DNA of 64,000 nucleotides from Dehalococcoidales bacterium (GCA_016926695.1 JAFGOB010000086.1:53105-117104), one strand, 5' to 3'; counted from the stretch's first letter, positions 1 through 9,130 are shown. Translations and numbers: made by a program. The notes: generated from the sequence alone by a model not told the origin.

Positions 1-537
1 GAGAGCATCTACCAGGTTGCCTCCATTGTTATTGGTAACATTACTTCCAACGGTAATCTGGAACTGCTCATTGACGTCCAGCAGGTTATCACCATTGCAA
101 TTGCCTATTTTGGTCAGGGTCCAGTACAGGTCATCGACTTTCTGGTACTGGTCTATCAGGGATATAACGACCTTGTTTTTACTCCCGGCTGCGCAAAAAC
201 CATTATTTGAAGGGTCCGGATCGGGAGGAGTGAAATCCAGTTCCGTTCCGCTCAGAGTGGTGGATACGGTAAAGGATATCTGGCTGAGATATCCGTTTAT
301 GCCTGGATTCTCGGCCTTGGTTACTATACCTCCCAGGATCTTGGTTGTACTCTGGGCTTCTTTCAGTCCCTTATAAACTGCCTCCTGGCTCTTTTGAGAA
401 GAAAACAGGCCTGCCGAGAGGATGGCATAGGCAAAGACCGCAGCTACAACCACAAAAGCAATAAGGATTATCGCCGTTTCCAGTCCCGTTATACCCTTTT
501 GCTGATTAAGTGTTTTTACGATTCTCGAGATACGCAT
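1..537 (-). CDS. Archaellin-like (archaeal flagellin-type) filament protein, partial
   Basis: Open to the left edge, so the 3' end is missing; 179 codons are visible. The N-terminus has a short positively charged leader ending in Lys-Gly (residues 14-15), followed by ITGLETAIILIAFVVVAA and a continuous hydrophobic stretch to about residue 46. This is the class III signal peptide and N-terminal helix arrangement of archaellins, which are cleaved after the Gly by a prepilin-peptidase-like enzyme. The rest is Thr/Ser/Asn-rich, as in a beta-rich outer domain, with two Cys at about residues 121 and 151. The ATG is preceded by a GGGGGAG ribosome site. The Leu-Glu-Thr-Ala pattern fits archaellin better than bacterial type IV pilin, which has the processed end FTLIE. 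It could also be a divergent bacterial pilin-like subunit. No archaellum motor gene is visible; the gene faces out of the window. Confidence 0.7.
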   Translation of the reverse strand, partial: MRISRIVKTLNQQKGITGLETAIILIAFVVVAAVFAYAILSAGLFSSQKSQEAVYKGLKEAQSTTKILGGIVTKAENPGINGYLSQISFTVSTTLSGTELDFTPPDPDPSNNGFCAAGSKNKVVISLIDQYQKVDDLYWTLTKIGNCNGDNLLDVNEQFQITVGSNVTNNNGGNLVDAL

Positions 538-607
538 CAGTAAACTCCCCCACCAGTTAGCTATATACTAAAATAGCATCCGCCGGCACCAGATAACCAC
601 AAGAATA

Positions 608-627
608 TTACCTATTTTCATAGGTAA
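608..627. promoter_or_regulatory. Perfect 8-bp inverted repeat upstream of the archaellin-like gene
   Basis: TTACCTAT and ATAGGTAA are separated by four bases, about 70 bp upstream of the archaellin-like start. No U-tract follows on either strand, so an operator fits better than a terminator. The surrounding 538-789 stretch is otherwise non-coding. The role is inferred only from position and symmetry. Confidence 0.35.
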
Positions 628-721
628 AAACACTCAAATTCGGATTAAAATCTCTGGACACAGAATTCGGCTGAAAGTCGCCGGGCGCAATGATGAGAGG
701 AATGATTTGTAAGGAGCTGGC

Positions 722-759
722 GGCAGGACGCCGGGATGTGGAATACCGATCGTCCTGCC
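722..759 (-). terminator. Hairpin downstream of mtnP
   Basis: GGCAGGACG and CGTCCTGCC form a perfect 9-bp stem about 30 bp beyond the mtnP stop. It lacks a clear U-tract on the minus strand, so it may act as a 3' end stabiliser rather than a classic intrinsic terminator. Confidence 0.35.
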
Positions 760-789
760 ATAAAAACAAGCTTTTTTATAGTCGATCGG

Positions 790-1659
790 CTATTTTCCGT
801 CGATATACTTCCCGATCAGCAGATCGAACTTTCTCTTTTGCTCAAGAGTCATAATGGCAGGCGCTGTGACGATCGAGGTTTTCAATGCTGTCTGGCATTC
901 ACACCGGCGTTTTTCGGGTAGTTTTTTAACAGCCACTTGAATTATTTCCCTGGCCATATTCATATTTTTTTTCAACAGATCGAGAATCACATCTGCGGTT
1001 ACACCGGCTTCGTGTTCCCTCCAACTGTCATAATCGGTAATGCAGCTAATGCTGGCATAACAGATTTCCGCCTCGCGGGCCAGTTTGGCTTCCGGCATAG
1101 CGGTCATACCTATAATATCGGCGTTCCAGGATTTATATAGCCGGGACTCAGCCCGGGTTGAGAAAGCGGGACCTTCCATGGCGATATAGGTGCCGCCCTT
1201 ATGCACTTTGGCGCCTGCTTCCACAGCACAGTCATACAGGAAGCTGCTGAACTCATCGCAGTACGGATCGGCAAGCGAAACATGGACTACTACTCCGTCT
1301 CCGAAGAAGGTGCTGATGCGTCCATGTGTACGGTCTATGATCTGATCCGGTATTACCAGTTCGCCGGGTTTCAGCTCCTCCTTAAAGCTTCCGCAGGAGT
1401 TGATCGCGATAATGAATTCTACTCCCAGGGATTTTAAGGCATAGATATTGGCCCGTGCCGGTATTTCACAGGGTAATATGCGGTGTCCCCGTCCGTGACG
1501 CGGCAAAAAGGCTACCCCTGTCCCGCCCAGATTACCTATGGTAATACTATCACTCGGAGCGCCGAAAGGCGTTTCCAGTGTTATATCCCTTATATCCGTT
1601 ATACCTTCTATTTTATATAGACCTGTTCCGCCGATTACCCCGATTTTTGCCGTTACCAT
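790..1659 (-). CDS. mtnP: S-methyl-5'-thioadenosine phosphorylase
   Basis: Cytosolic enzyme that splits methylthioadenosine with phosphate into adenine and methylthioribose-1-phosphate, the first step of methionine salvage. The 289-residue product has the purine nucleoside phosphorylase fold signature: GGTG at 10-13, the phosphate-binding RHGRGH at 54-59, AMEGPAFSTRAE at 160-171 and GMTAMPEAKLARE near 184-196. A longer reading frame begins 21 bp upstream, but AGGAGG lies just before the ATG used here and the family starts close to the GGTG loop. It sits directly downstream of mtnA in the same direction, so the two probably share a transcript. Its product is the substrate of MtnA. Confidence 0.93.
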   Translation of the reverse strand: MVTAKIGVIGGTGLYKIEGITDIRDITLETPFGAPSDSITIGNLGGTGVAFLPRHGRGHRILPCEIPARANIYALKSLGVEFIIAINSCGSFKEELKPGELVIPDQIIDRTHGRISTFFGDGVVVHVSLADPYCDEFSSFLYDCAVEAGAKVHKGGTYIAMEGPAFSTRAESRLYKSWNADIIGMTAMPEAKLAREAEICYASISCITDYDSWREHEAGVTADVILDLLKKNMNMAREIIQVAVKKLPEKRRCECQTALKTSIVTAPAIMTLEQKRKFDLLIGKYIDGK

Positions 1660-1748
1660 AATAAGTCCTCCTTGTTTCACGAGTTAGATTTTATCCCGTT
1701 CGGGCCTTTGTCTACCCTGGAAGCGTTTGTCTCCGGAAGTTGAAAACT

Positions 1749-2786
1749 TCAGGATGCTTTTAGTTCGCGCAAGCCCTCCATATAAGGTTCGCGTACTATC
1801 CCCTTTTCGGTGATAATAGCCGTGATGTATTGATGTGGGGTAATATCGAAAGCAGGGTTTGCCACACAAATATCCGCAGGGGCGATATGTACTCCCTGTA
1901 TAGCGGTAACCTCATCAGCTTGACGTTCTTCGATCACGATCCCTTCTCCGTCCGTAATAGAGAGGTCGAGGGTACTGGTAGGAGCGGCGATATAGAAGGG
2001 TATTCCGTGCGCCCCGGCCAGCACGGCATGAGAATATGTGCCGATTTTGTTGGCGGTATCCCCGTTGGCGGCAATACGGTCAGCTCCGGTGATAACTGCC
2101 TGTATCCTTCCCAAGCGCATGAAAGCTCCGGCCATGGAGTCCGTGATAAGTGTGAACGGAATGGCGCACTTTTTCAATTCGAAAGCCGTCAGACGTGCTC
2201 CCTGTAGCAGCGGCCTTGTTTCGGTAGCCATTACACGGATTATTTTCCCCGCGGCGTAAGCCTGTTTGATTATTCCCAGGGCGGTACCGCAGCCGGCTGT
2301 AGCCAGAGAGCCTGCATTGCAGTGAGTCAGCACCGTATCGCCCTCATTGATAAGCGATGCGCCCAGGCGGCTGAGACTGAGGTCCGATTCCCTCTGTTCA
2401 CTGTGAATAGCCAGTGCTTCCTCTATCAACGCCTGTTTAATATCCGCGATGTTCGTATAATTCTCCTCCACCCGTTTCATGCGTTCAATAGCCCAGAACA
2501 GGTTACGTGCGGTGGGACGGCTGTCCCGCAGGGTTTTCCTGACTGTTTCCATTTTGGCCAGGAAGCCGGTGAGGCTGTCAGCCTGTATTTCCAGCGCACC
2601 CAGCGCAATACCGTAGGCGGCAGCGATGCCGATTACCGGCGCTCCACGCACCGCCAGCCTCCGGATAGCTGACGCTACCTCATGGTAGGTGGTGATTTCA
2701 AGGTATACCTCTTCCAGGGGAAGTCTGGTCTGGTCAATAATTATCAGTTTGTTATCGCGCCAGGCCAGGGGCTCAAGATTAAACAT
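1749..2786 (-). CDS. mtnA: Methylthioribose-1-phosphate isomerase
   Basis: Converts methylthioribose-1-phosphate to methylthioribulose-1-phosphate in methionine salvage. The 345-residue protein belongs to the eIF2B-like isomerases: [13 protein letters not shown] at 47-59, the catalytic cysteine in THCNAGSL at about 156, and [10 protein letters not shown] with the catalytic Asp at about 236. The chosen ATG follows a GGAGAAAGGA site; an in-frame ATG 24 bp further upstream has no such site. It is the upstream gene of an mtnA-mtnP pair and diverges from the LysE gene. No later salvage genes (mtnB, mtnC, mtnD) are in the window, so the downstream fate of the product is unknown here. Confidence 0.93.
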   Translation of the reverse strand: MFNLEPLAWRDNKLIIIDQTRLPLEEVYLEITTYHEVASAIRRLAVRGAPVIGIAAAYGIALGALEIQADSLTGFLAKMETVRKTLRDSRPTARNLFWAIERMKRVEENYTNIADIKQALIEEALAIHSEQRESDLSLSRLGASLINEGDTVLTHCNAGSLATAGCGTALGIIKQAYAAGKIIRVMATETRPLLQGARLTAFELKKCAIPFTLITDSMAGAFMRLGRIQAVITGADRIAANGDTANKIGTYSHAVLAGAHGIPFYIAAPTSTLDLSITDGEGIVIEERQADEVTAIQGVHIAPADICVANPAFDITPHQYITAIITEKGIVREPYMEGLRELKAS

Positions 2787-2899
2787 TGTATCGGTCCTTT
2801 CTCCGGGCATTAGAATTAATTATACCTGTTTTGATAAAATCAGGTAAATGTACTTTTTTACTGGTTTCATAAAATCGAATCCGGGGAACCACTAAAATC

Positions 2900-3523
2900 A
2901 TGCTTCCACTCCTTGCCAGTGTTGTTGTGGTCTCCTTTTCCGGGGTGATGGCCCCCGGTCCGATGCTGGCCGTTCTTCTGGCAAAAAGCTGCCGTTCCGG
3001 CTGGGCGGGTACCTGGATGTCGCTGGGGCATGCGGTAGTTGAAATACCCCTGATCCTGGTGATCTACTTCGGTTTCGGCAGGCTTTTTCAAAACGATCTC
3101 ACCCAGATAGTAGTCAGCCTGCTGGGAGGGAGCATGATCATATGGATGGGCGTCAGCCTGTTTCGCAGCCGCCGGGTAATCAATACAGGCGAACGGGAAT
3201 CGACCCATAACGCCTTTGTTGCCGGTATATTGATGACAGCCCTTAATCCTTTTTTCCTGCTCTGGTGGGCAACCGTGGGAATTATGTGGACGATGAAGTT
3301 TGTGGATTACGGTATCCCGGGGCTGGTGATATTTATCGTTGTACACTGGATGTGCGACCTTGTCTGGCTTTCATTTGTTTCCGTCACGGTTTACCGTTCC
3401 AGATCGCTCTGGCGTCCGGCCGTACAGGAATGGATTTTTATTGTTTGCAGCGTTATGATAGCCGGATTCGGGGCCTGGTTTATGTATTCGGGTATCCAGC
3501 GGCTCTTAGCGGGGGCCTCTTGA
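2900..3523 (+). CDS. LysE family amino-acid exporter
   Basis: Predicted inner-membrane exporter of 207 residues with about six hydrophobic segments. The N-terminal VSFSGVMAPGPMLAVLLAKS carries the APGP motif of the LysE/RhtB superfamily, and the mid-protein TALNPFFLLWWATVG matches the family's NPK/NPF-containing helix. Substrates of the family are usually basic or neutral amino acids; the exact substrate cannot be read here. It is transcribed divergently from mtnA, and a second transporter gene follows 46 bp downstream. Confidence 0.8.
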   Translation: MLPLLASVVVVSFSGVMAPGPMLAVLLAKSCRSGWAGTWMSLGHAVVEIPLILVIYFGFGRLFQNDLTQIVVSLLGGSMIIWMGVSLFRSRRVINTGERESTHNAFVAGILMTALNPFFLLWWATVGIMWTMKFVDYGIPGLVIFIVVHWMCDLVWLSFVSVTVYRSRSLWRPAVQEWIFIVCSVMIAGFGAWFMYSGIQRLLAGAS

Positions 3524-3555
3524 TGACCGTTATACAGCAAGTATATCGTTTTTGC

Positions 3556-3561
3556 TATAAT
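3556..3561 (+). promoter_or_regulatory. Consensus -10 box very close to the AEC start codon
   Basis: A perfect TATAAT ends 8 bp before the ATG of the next gene, and no Shine-Dalgarno sequence lies between them. If used, the transcript would begin at or next to the start codon (leaderless). The -35 region is weak (TATACA, spacing 19). Confidence 0.35.
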
Positions 3562-3569
3562 ACATTAAC

Positions 3570-4535
3570 ATGGATGTACTTCTCATCACCTTTCAGGCTG
3601 TTATCGCTTTGCTGGGTATCGGTGTTCTGGGCTTCTGGATTATTGGGCGCAAGAGGATTCCGGGCAAAGCTCTTGGCCTGTTAAACTCCATAGCCATTGA
3701 TATAGCGCTGCCCTGCCTGGTACTGTCCAATATTCTGGCCCAGTTTTCACCGGAGAAATATGCCGGCTGGTGGCAAATGCCGCTATGGTGGCTGGGATTT
3801 ACACTGGTAGCCCTGGTACTGGCCCTTCTGGCTTCTCTCCTGGTCGGGAAAGAGTTCCGGGGTGAATTCGCCACGGGGCTGTTATACCAGAACGGCATTT
3901 TCTTTCCTCTTCTGATCATCACCGGGCTTTTCAGCCAGCCGTCCGGATACATAGCGCAGCTTTTTCTATTTATCTTTCTTCAGCCTTCCATCGTCTTCAG
4001 CACCTACCCGCTCTTTTATCCTGGCAGGCCTCCTGAAGAAAGGGTGAATGTGAGGAGAATACTCAATCCAGTCCTGATTTTCACCGTCATTGGTCTGATA
4101 CTTGGGCTGGTGGGGGTAAAGCAGTACGTGCCCGGTTTTGTAAGTTTGATTCTGGTCATGGTAGGCGGAATGGCCGCTCCCCTGTTCATGTTGATTCTGG
4201 GAGGTAATGTCTATAACGATTTTAAGGACCGCAAAGGAAACGGGCGACGGATATATAGCGGAGAAGTTATCAAGTTCACCCTGGTGAAAAACATCCTTTT
4301 TCCACTGGTCTTCCTGGGTATTCTGCTCCTCATACGTCCTGATTATCCCCTTGCTTTGATTATCATCCTCCAGGCGTCTGTTCCACCTATTACCGCTATA
4401 CCTATCTTCGCGGAACGTTCAAATGGCAACCGGGCGCTGGCCGGCCAGTTTATCGTAGCCAGCTTTGTAGCTTCAATCCTGACTATTCCGGCCGTTATTG
4501 TGCTTTTCAGCCGTTTTTTCCCCTTTCCGGGCTGA
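3570..4535 (+). CDS. AEC (auxin efflux carrier) family transporter
   Basis: Integral membrane protein of 321 residues with roughly ten hydrophobic segments in two halves of five, the AEC/bile-acid-symporter-like layout. The family signature is seen in the first half as the Asn-containing LLNSIAIDIALPCLVLSNI and in the second half as the LFMLILGGNVY region followed by a Pro-rich helix (QASVPPITAIPIF). Members move organic acids such as malate, or auxin-like anions, so organic-anion transport is likely but the substrate is unknown. No Shine-Dalgarno site is visible before the ATG, and a TATAAT box lies almost on top of it, so translation may be leaderless. Confidence 0.8.
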   Translation: MDVLLITFQAVIALLGIGVLGFWIIGRKRIPGKALGLLNSIAIDIALPCLVLSNILAQFSPEKYAGWWQMPLWWLGFTLVALVLALLASLLVGKEFRGEFATGLLYQNGIFFPLLIITGLFSQPSGYIAQLFLFIFLQPSIVFSTYPLFYPGRPPEERVNVRRILNPVLIFTVIGLILGLVGVKQYVPGFVSLILVMVGGMAAPLFMLILGGNVYNDFKDRKGNGRRIYSGEVIKFTLVKNILFPLVFLGILLLIRPDYPLALIIILQASVPPITAIPIFAERSNGNRALAGQFIVASFVASILTIPAVIVLFSRFFPFPG

Positions 4536-4567
4536 ACCGGCGCATTCAACCCGGATAAACAAACTAA

Positions 4568-4647
4568 TACAGACGCAATATTATTTAAGCAAATAGCACG
4601 AAGCATCAGGGCGGTGGGGACTTGTATCATTATCTGGTGCGTCTGTA
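4568..4647 (+). promoter_or_regulatory. Long-range inverted repeat in the alaS upstream region
   Basis: TACAGACGCA and TGCGTCTGTA form a perfect 10-bp stem that would close a 60-nt loop, about 120 bp before the alaS start. It could be a structured leader or the 3' end of the AEC transcript. I do not see the T-box sequence expected for a tRNA-sensing leader. Confidence 0.3.
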
Positions 4648-4770
4648 CTGATATATTATATCGCGAGTTCTGTTTCGCCGGACGGATTATCGCTTCCTGA
4701 TTCAATTGACACTCCACCTGCCTTAATCTAAAATCGAATTATGCCAATTGGGTTATTTAAGGAGTAGTCC

Positions 4771-7392
4771 GTGAATATTGATGAGATACGCCAGTCTTTC
4801 CTGGCTTTTTTTGAGGAAAAAAAACATACGGTTATCCCCAGTTCGTCCCTGGTCCCGTACAGCGATCCTACTTTACTTTTCACCAGCGCCGGAATGGTGC
4901 AGATCAAGCCCTATTTTCTGGGAACGGAAACACCCCCTAATAACCGTTTGGCCTCCTGCCAGAAGTGCTTCCGTACCACGGACATAGAATCAGTCGGCGA
5001 TACCAAGCACCTGACTTTTTTCGAAATGCTGGGCAATTTCAGCGTGGGCGATTATTTTAAAAACGAAGCTATAGCCTGGGCCTGGGAGTATATTACCCGG
5101 CGTTTGAAGCTATCTCCGGATAGATTATGGATAACCGTTTATACCGATGATGATGAAGCCCTGGAAATATGGCACCGTACAATAGGAGTGCCGCTGGAGC
5201 GTATCATGCGGTTCGGGGAGAAAGACAATTTCTGGGGGCCGGCGGGAAGTTCGGGCCCCTGCGGGCCGTGCAGTGAGTTGCATTACGACTTCGGGGAACA
5301 ATATGGCTGCGGAAGAAAAGACTGTAATCCGGGCTGCGACTGCGGACGCTTTGTCGAGATCTGGAACCTGGTCTTCACACAATATAACCAGGACGAAGCC
5401 GGACTGCGTACACCGCTTCCCAGGCCAAATATCGATACCGGTATGGGTCTGGAAAGGATAGCGGCGGTTATTCAGGGCAAGTCCACTGTCTATGATACGG
5501 ATGTTTTTGCTCCTTTGCTGCAAAAGCTTGCCCTTTTTACCGGCAGGAAGTACGGGGTTGATCCTGAAGCTGATAATGCTATGCGGGTTATCGTGGAGCA
5601 CAGCCGCGCCATTGCCTTCCTGCTGGCGGATGGGGTAATGCCGGCCAACGACGGGCGCGGTTATGTTCTTCGGCGGCTGATACGCCGGGCAGCCCTGTTC
5701 GGTAAAAAGCTGGGCCTGGAAAATCTTTTCCTCAAGGAAACTTGTGCGGACTCCATTGACCGCATGAAAAAGGTCTATCCCGAGCTTGAGCATAGGCGGG
5801 ATGTAATACTGAAAGTAGCGGACCTGGAAGAATCGCGTTTCCACGAGACGCTTAATACCGGATTAACGCTGCTGGACGGACTGATCTCCTCGGATTCCAG
5901 CCGCGTACGTAATACCGTTCCGGGTGAAGATGTATTCAGGTTATATGATACCTATGGATTCCCGGTAGAACTAACCAGGGAAATGGCCGCGAGGGCCGGT
6001 CTGGCTGTCGATATGGAAGGTTTCAACAAAGAGATGGAGAAACAGAAGGAAAGAGCGCGCTCTTCTCACAAGTTCGATATCGCCAGGGGCAATGGAAAAA
6101 TGGAAATAAGGCCGGGTATAGCCGGGTCCCTCTTTGTCGGATATGACCGCTTGAAATTCTCTTCCAGGATTAACGAAATCCTGGTTGAAGGCAAAAGCGT
6201 GGATGAGGTCCCGGAGGGACTGGAAGCAGGGATTATCCTGGAGTCCACCCCTTTTTACGGTGAGATGGGAGGTCAGGTGGGGGATACCGGCATAATCAGC
6301 AATTCCGGCGGCAGGTTTGCTGTAACCAATACCATACATATGGCTGACTGGGTGATACACCAGGGAAGGATCGAGAGCGGACGGTTTGCAGTCGGCGAGG
6401 AGGTGGAAGCGGAGGTGGACCTTTCCCGACGTATGGACATCGCCGCCAATCACACCGCTACGCACCTGCTGCAATACGCACTCAGGGAAGTCCTGGGACC
6501 GCATGTACAGCAAAGGGGTTCGATGGTAGGGCCTTCCGAATTCCGTTTTGATTTCTCTCATTTGACCGCCATGACGCCCGGGGAAATCCGCCGGGTGCAG
6601 AGTATAGTTAACGACAAGATCCGCCAAAATCTGGCTGTGAAGGCTGAGCAGATGGCTTATAAACAGGCGGTCTCCGGGGGTGCTACCGCGCTTTTCGATG
6701 AAAAGTACGGTGATATAGTGAGGGTAGTAAAAATCGGTTCGCCGGCTGTAAGCGCCGAGCTGTGCGGCGGTACACACGTTTCGGCTACCGGTCAGATAGG
6801 TTTCTTCCAGGTGGTCAACGAGAGCAGTATAGGCTCGGGACTGCGCCGTATAGAGGCTATGACCGGCAGAGGGGCGGAAAACCTTGTTGAGCAGAAGTTG
6901 GATGTCCTGGAACGGATCGCACGGGCGCTGGGCACCTCTCCGGACGGAGCGAAAGATAAGGTAGAAATGCTGCTCAACGACCTGGAGGCTGAGCGCAAGA
7001 AAATAGCCGGGCTGCAAAAAGAGGTAAGCCGTAAAAATGCCGGCGATCTGCTGGACAGGATTGAAGAGGTGAACGGCATAAAGCTCCTGGCAGCCGGGCT
7101 GACTGATGTAAAGCTCGATTCACTGAGAGAAATGGCTGATGTACTCAGGGAGAAAATGGGTTCCGGGGTAATCGTGCTGGCTTCTGTCTGTGATGACAAG
7201 CCGTCTTTTATCGCCATGGTTACTCCCGACCTGGTGCAAAAGGGATATCATGCCGGAGAAATAGTGAAGAAAGTGGCCCAGGTTACGGGGGGTGGCGGAG
7301 GCGGCAAACCGGGAATGGCCCAGGCCGGTGGTAAAGATAGTACCAGGGTGGAAGAAGCTCTGCATCTTGCCAGGACCCTTATAAAAGGTTAA
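4771..7392 (+). CDS. alaS: Alanyl-tRNA synthetase
   Basis: Charges tRNA-Ala and clears mischarged Ser/Gly in the cytosol. The 873 residues match the usual bacterial length. In order: class II aminoacylation domain from residue 1 (FTSAGMVQIKPYFLG, then the WGPAGSSGPCGPCSE block), tRNA-binding helices, the editing domain with HTATH near 561-565 and CGGTH near 665-669 as zinc/editing ligands, and a C-terminal DHHA1 domain ending in the Gly-rich GGGGGGKPGMAQAGG. The start is GTG with AAGGAG about 8 bp upstream. It stands between transporter genes and ruvX, all on the plus strand. An alaS-ruvX order is also seen in other bacteria. Confidence 0.98.
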   Translation: MNIDEIRQSFLAFFEEKKHTVIPSSSLVPYSDPTLLFTSAGMVQIKPYFLGTETPPNNRLASCQKCFRTTDIESVGDTKHLTFFEMLGNFSVGDYFKNEAIAWAWEYITRRLKLSPDRLWITVYTDDDEALEIWHRTIGVPLERIMRFGEKDNFWGPAGSSGPCGPCSELHYDFGEQYGCGRKDCNPGCDCGRFVEIWNLVFTQYNQDEAGLRTPLPRPNIDTGMGLERIAAVIQGKSTVYDTDVFAPLLQKLALFTGRKYGVDPEADNAMRVIVEHSRAIAFLLADGVMPANDGRGYVLRRLIRRAALFGKKLGLENLFLKETCADSIDRMKKVYPELEHRRDVILKVADLEESRFHETLNTGLTLLDGLISSDSSRVRNTVPGEDVFRLYDTYGFPVELTREMAARAGLAVDMEGFNKEMEKQKERARSSHKFDIARGNGKMEIRPGIAGSLFVGYDRLKFSSRINEILVEGKSVDEVPEGLEAGIILESTPFYGEMGGQVGDTGIISNSGGRFAVTNTIHMADWVIHQGRIESGRFAVGEEVEAEVDLSRRMDIAANHTATHLLQYALREVLGPHVQQRGSMVGPSEFRFDFSHLTAMTPGEIRRVQSIVNDKIRQNLAVKAEQMAYKQAVSGGATALFDEKYGDIVRVVKIGSPAVSAELCGGTHVSATGQIGFFQVVNESSIGSGLRRIEAMTGRGAENLVEQKLDVLERIARALGTSPDGAKDKVEMLLNDLEAERKKIAGLQKEVSRKNAGDLLDRIEEVNGIKLLAAGLTDVKLDSLREMADVLREKMGSGVIVLASVCDDKPSFIAMVTPDLVQKGYHAGEIVKKVAQVTGGGGGGKPGMAQAGGKDSTRVEEALHLARTLIKG

Positions 7393-7618
7393 AAGCCGCC
7401 GGAGCAGGTCTGTTAATGCCGCAGTATGACCGGAAATTCTGCCTTAAAAACGCATGGCACAGCGTGTGATGGCTATCCTCTCAAGTGGTAATCCGACTGA
7501 CAGGGGTTTGTCCGTGTTGCATTTGATGAAAGATCGTGAGAAATTTTGTGTATTATTGCAGGGTTCCGGTCCGTTTTATACCCCGTTAAGGGGGAAAGGC
7601 CGGGTAGGGGGGTATTAG

Positions 7619-8068
7619 TTGCGTTACCTGGGTTTGGATGTAGGTGATAAGCGGACCGGAGTGGCGTTAAGCGATCCGCTGGGTATTATTGCCAGGCCGC
7701 TGCGGGTTTTCGATCGTACTGATGATGAAGCGGATATCGCTCTTATCATGGGTATAGTCAATCAATACCATGTCGAGCATATTATAGTTGGCTTGCCGAA
7801 ATCCATGGATGGCTCAATGGGATCGCAGGCCGAAAAAGTAAGTCAATTTGCGGAAAAACTAAAACTGCGATCACCGGTTCCGGTAGAGTACAGAGATGAA
7901 AGGCTGACTACGGTAACGGCCAAACAATTAATGCAGGAGTCGGGGGCGAAGAGGAACGGACGGAACAGGAAGGGAGAATTTGACGCCGCTGCGGCGGCTG
8001 TGATACTTCAGTCCTTTCTTAACGAAGCCAGACCGCTGGAATATCCGCCGCAGGACCCCGATTTTTAA
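7619..8068 (+). CDS. ruvX: RuvX/YqgF family Holliday-junction resolvase-like nuclease
   Basis: Small RNase H-fold protein (149 residues) of the YqgF family, implicated in pre-16S rRNA 5' end processing and in Holliday-junction cleavage. The hallmark strands are LGLDVGDKRTGVALSD at 4-19, IIVGLPKSMDG around 58-68, and the DERLTTVTA motif near 99-107; the acidic residues of these motifs form the metal site. The C-terminal DAAAAAVILQSFL helix is also typical. Translation appears to begin at TTG after a GGGGGG stretch. About 225 bp separates it from alaS, so it may have its own promoter; none is clear. Confidence 0.92.
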   Translation: MRYLGLDVGDKRTGVALSDPLGIIARPLRVFDRTDDEADIALIMGIVNQYHVEHIIVGLPKSMDGSMGSQAEKVSQFAEKLKLRSPVPVEYRDERLTTVTAKQLMQESGAKRNGRNRKGEFDAAAAAVILQSFLNEARPLEYPPQDPDF

Positions 8069-8110
8069 CCCACAGGTGGAAGCCCAGGTGCGTAACAGGA
8101 GAAAAGTATC

Positions 8111-9130
8111 TTGGTCTGGATACAGTTTGCAGGCTGCCTGCTAATAATCGCCATAGCTGGTTCCAGGTTATCCAGGGACGCTGATGCAATTGCCGAAAAG
8201 ACCGGGCTGGGAAGAGTCTGGATCGGTGTAGTGCTGCTCGCAACCGTTACTTCCCTTCCGGAGATCGCCACGGGCATCAGTTCGGTCACATTTATAAAAA
8301 ACCCTGACTTAGCGATCGGAGACCTCTTTGGCGCCAGCCTGATAAACCTGACTATTATAGCTGTTATTGATGTGCTTTATACACGCGGCCCGCTCCTTCA
8401 CCTCATGGGAAACAGCATTGTTCTGGCTACAATTCTCAGCATGTTTTTGTTGGCCGCCGCCGCTGCCTCGATATTTATGGCCAAAAGCATTTTCACCCTG
8501 AATATTTTCGGCCTGGTGGGAATCTACTCGATAATACTACTCTGTTTGTATCTGGTGGCCCAGTACGTGCTGTTCCGTTTTGATACCAGGCAGAATGCTG
8601 TTCCCGGTATGGTCAGCGGTCCGCTTCCGGGAGTCTCTTCTATTTCGCTGAGAAGGGCTATAATCTCTTTTTTGATATCTGCCCTGGTAATCGTAGGCGC
8701 CGGGATATGGCTGGGCTTTATCGGAGACCAGATAGCAGATGCTACCGGTCTTAAAGCCGGTTTTGTCGGGACCCTGTTTCTGGCTGTCAGCACTACTGCT
8801 CCCGAGATGGCGGTCTCTATATCGGCTGCCCGGCTGGGAGCACTGGAAATGGCTGTCGCCAATGTTATCGGCAGTAACCTTTTCAATATCGGAGTTGTTA
8901 TTTTCGTAAATGACCTGGTCTACGCTGAAGGGCCGATCTTCAAGTATGTCAGTACCGGACATATTCTTACAGCCCTTTTTGCTTTGATGATGAGCAGTAT
9001 CGTGATCATTGGCGTTATATTCCGGCCGAGGACCTGGATGAAGAGCTGGGTGGGGATAGACTCCTCTTTGATTGCGATCATGTATGTCGCTGCCATGGTG
9101 ACGCTGTATTTCTTCGGAACTCACGGATGA
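8111..9130 (+). CDS. Calcium/sodium:proton antiporter (CaCA family, YrbG-like)
   Basis: Membrane protein of 339 residues with about ten hydrophobic segments and the two alpha-repeats of the Ca2+/cation antiporter superfamily. Repeat 1 is TVTSLPEIATGISSV with GDLFGASLINL; repeat 2 is AVSTTAPEMAVSISA with NVIGSNLFNIGVV. The paired acidic residues in TSLPE and TTAPE are the ion ligands in this family. Repeat 1 has GASLINL in place of the usual GSNLFN-type helix, so the two sites are not symmetric. Start is TTG after an AGGAG site. Ion specificity cannot be settled by reading. It converges on the DUF11 gene. Confidence 0.85.
   Translation: MVWIQFAGCLLIIAIAGSRLSRDADAIAEKTGLGRVWIGVVLLATVTSLPEIATGISSVTFIKNPDLAIGDLFGASLINLTIIAVIDVLYTRGPLLHLMGNSIVLATILSMFLLAAAAASIFMAKSIFTLNIFGLVGIYSIILLCLYLVAQYVLFRFDTRQNAVPGMVSGPLPGVSSISLRRAIISFLISALVIVGAGIWLGFIGDQIADATGLKAGFVGTLFLAVSTTAPEMAVSISAARLGALEMAVANVIGSNLFNIGVVIFVNDLVYAEGPIFKYVSTGHILTALFALMMSSIVIIGVIFRPRTWMKSWVGIDSSLIAIMYVAAMVTLYFFGTHG

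Noticed and set aside
4536..4770. T-box riboswitch for alaS
   Set aside because: AGGGCGGTGGGGAC near 4608 resembles the T-box only loosely; the core AGGGTGGNACCGCG and a following terminator are missing.
5971..7017. A 348-codon minus-strand frame
   Set aside because: Antisense to alaS; no ribosome site and no domain features.
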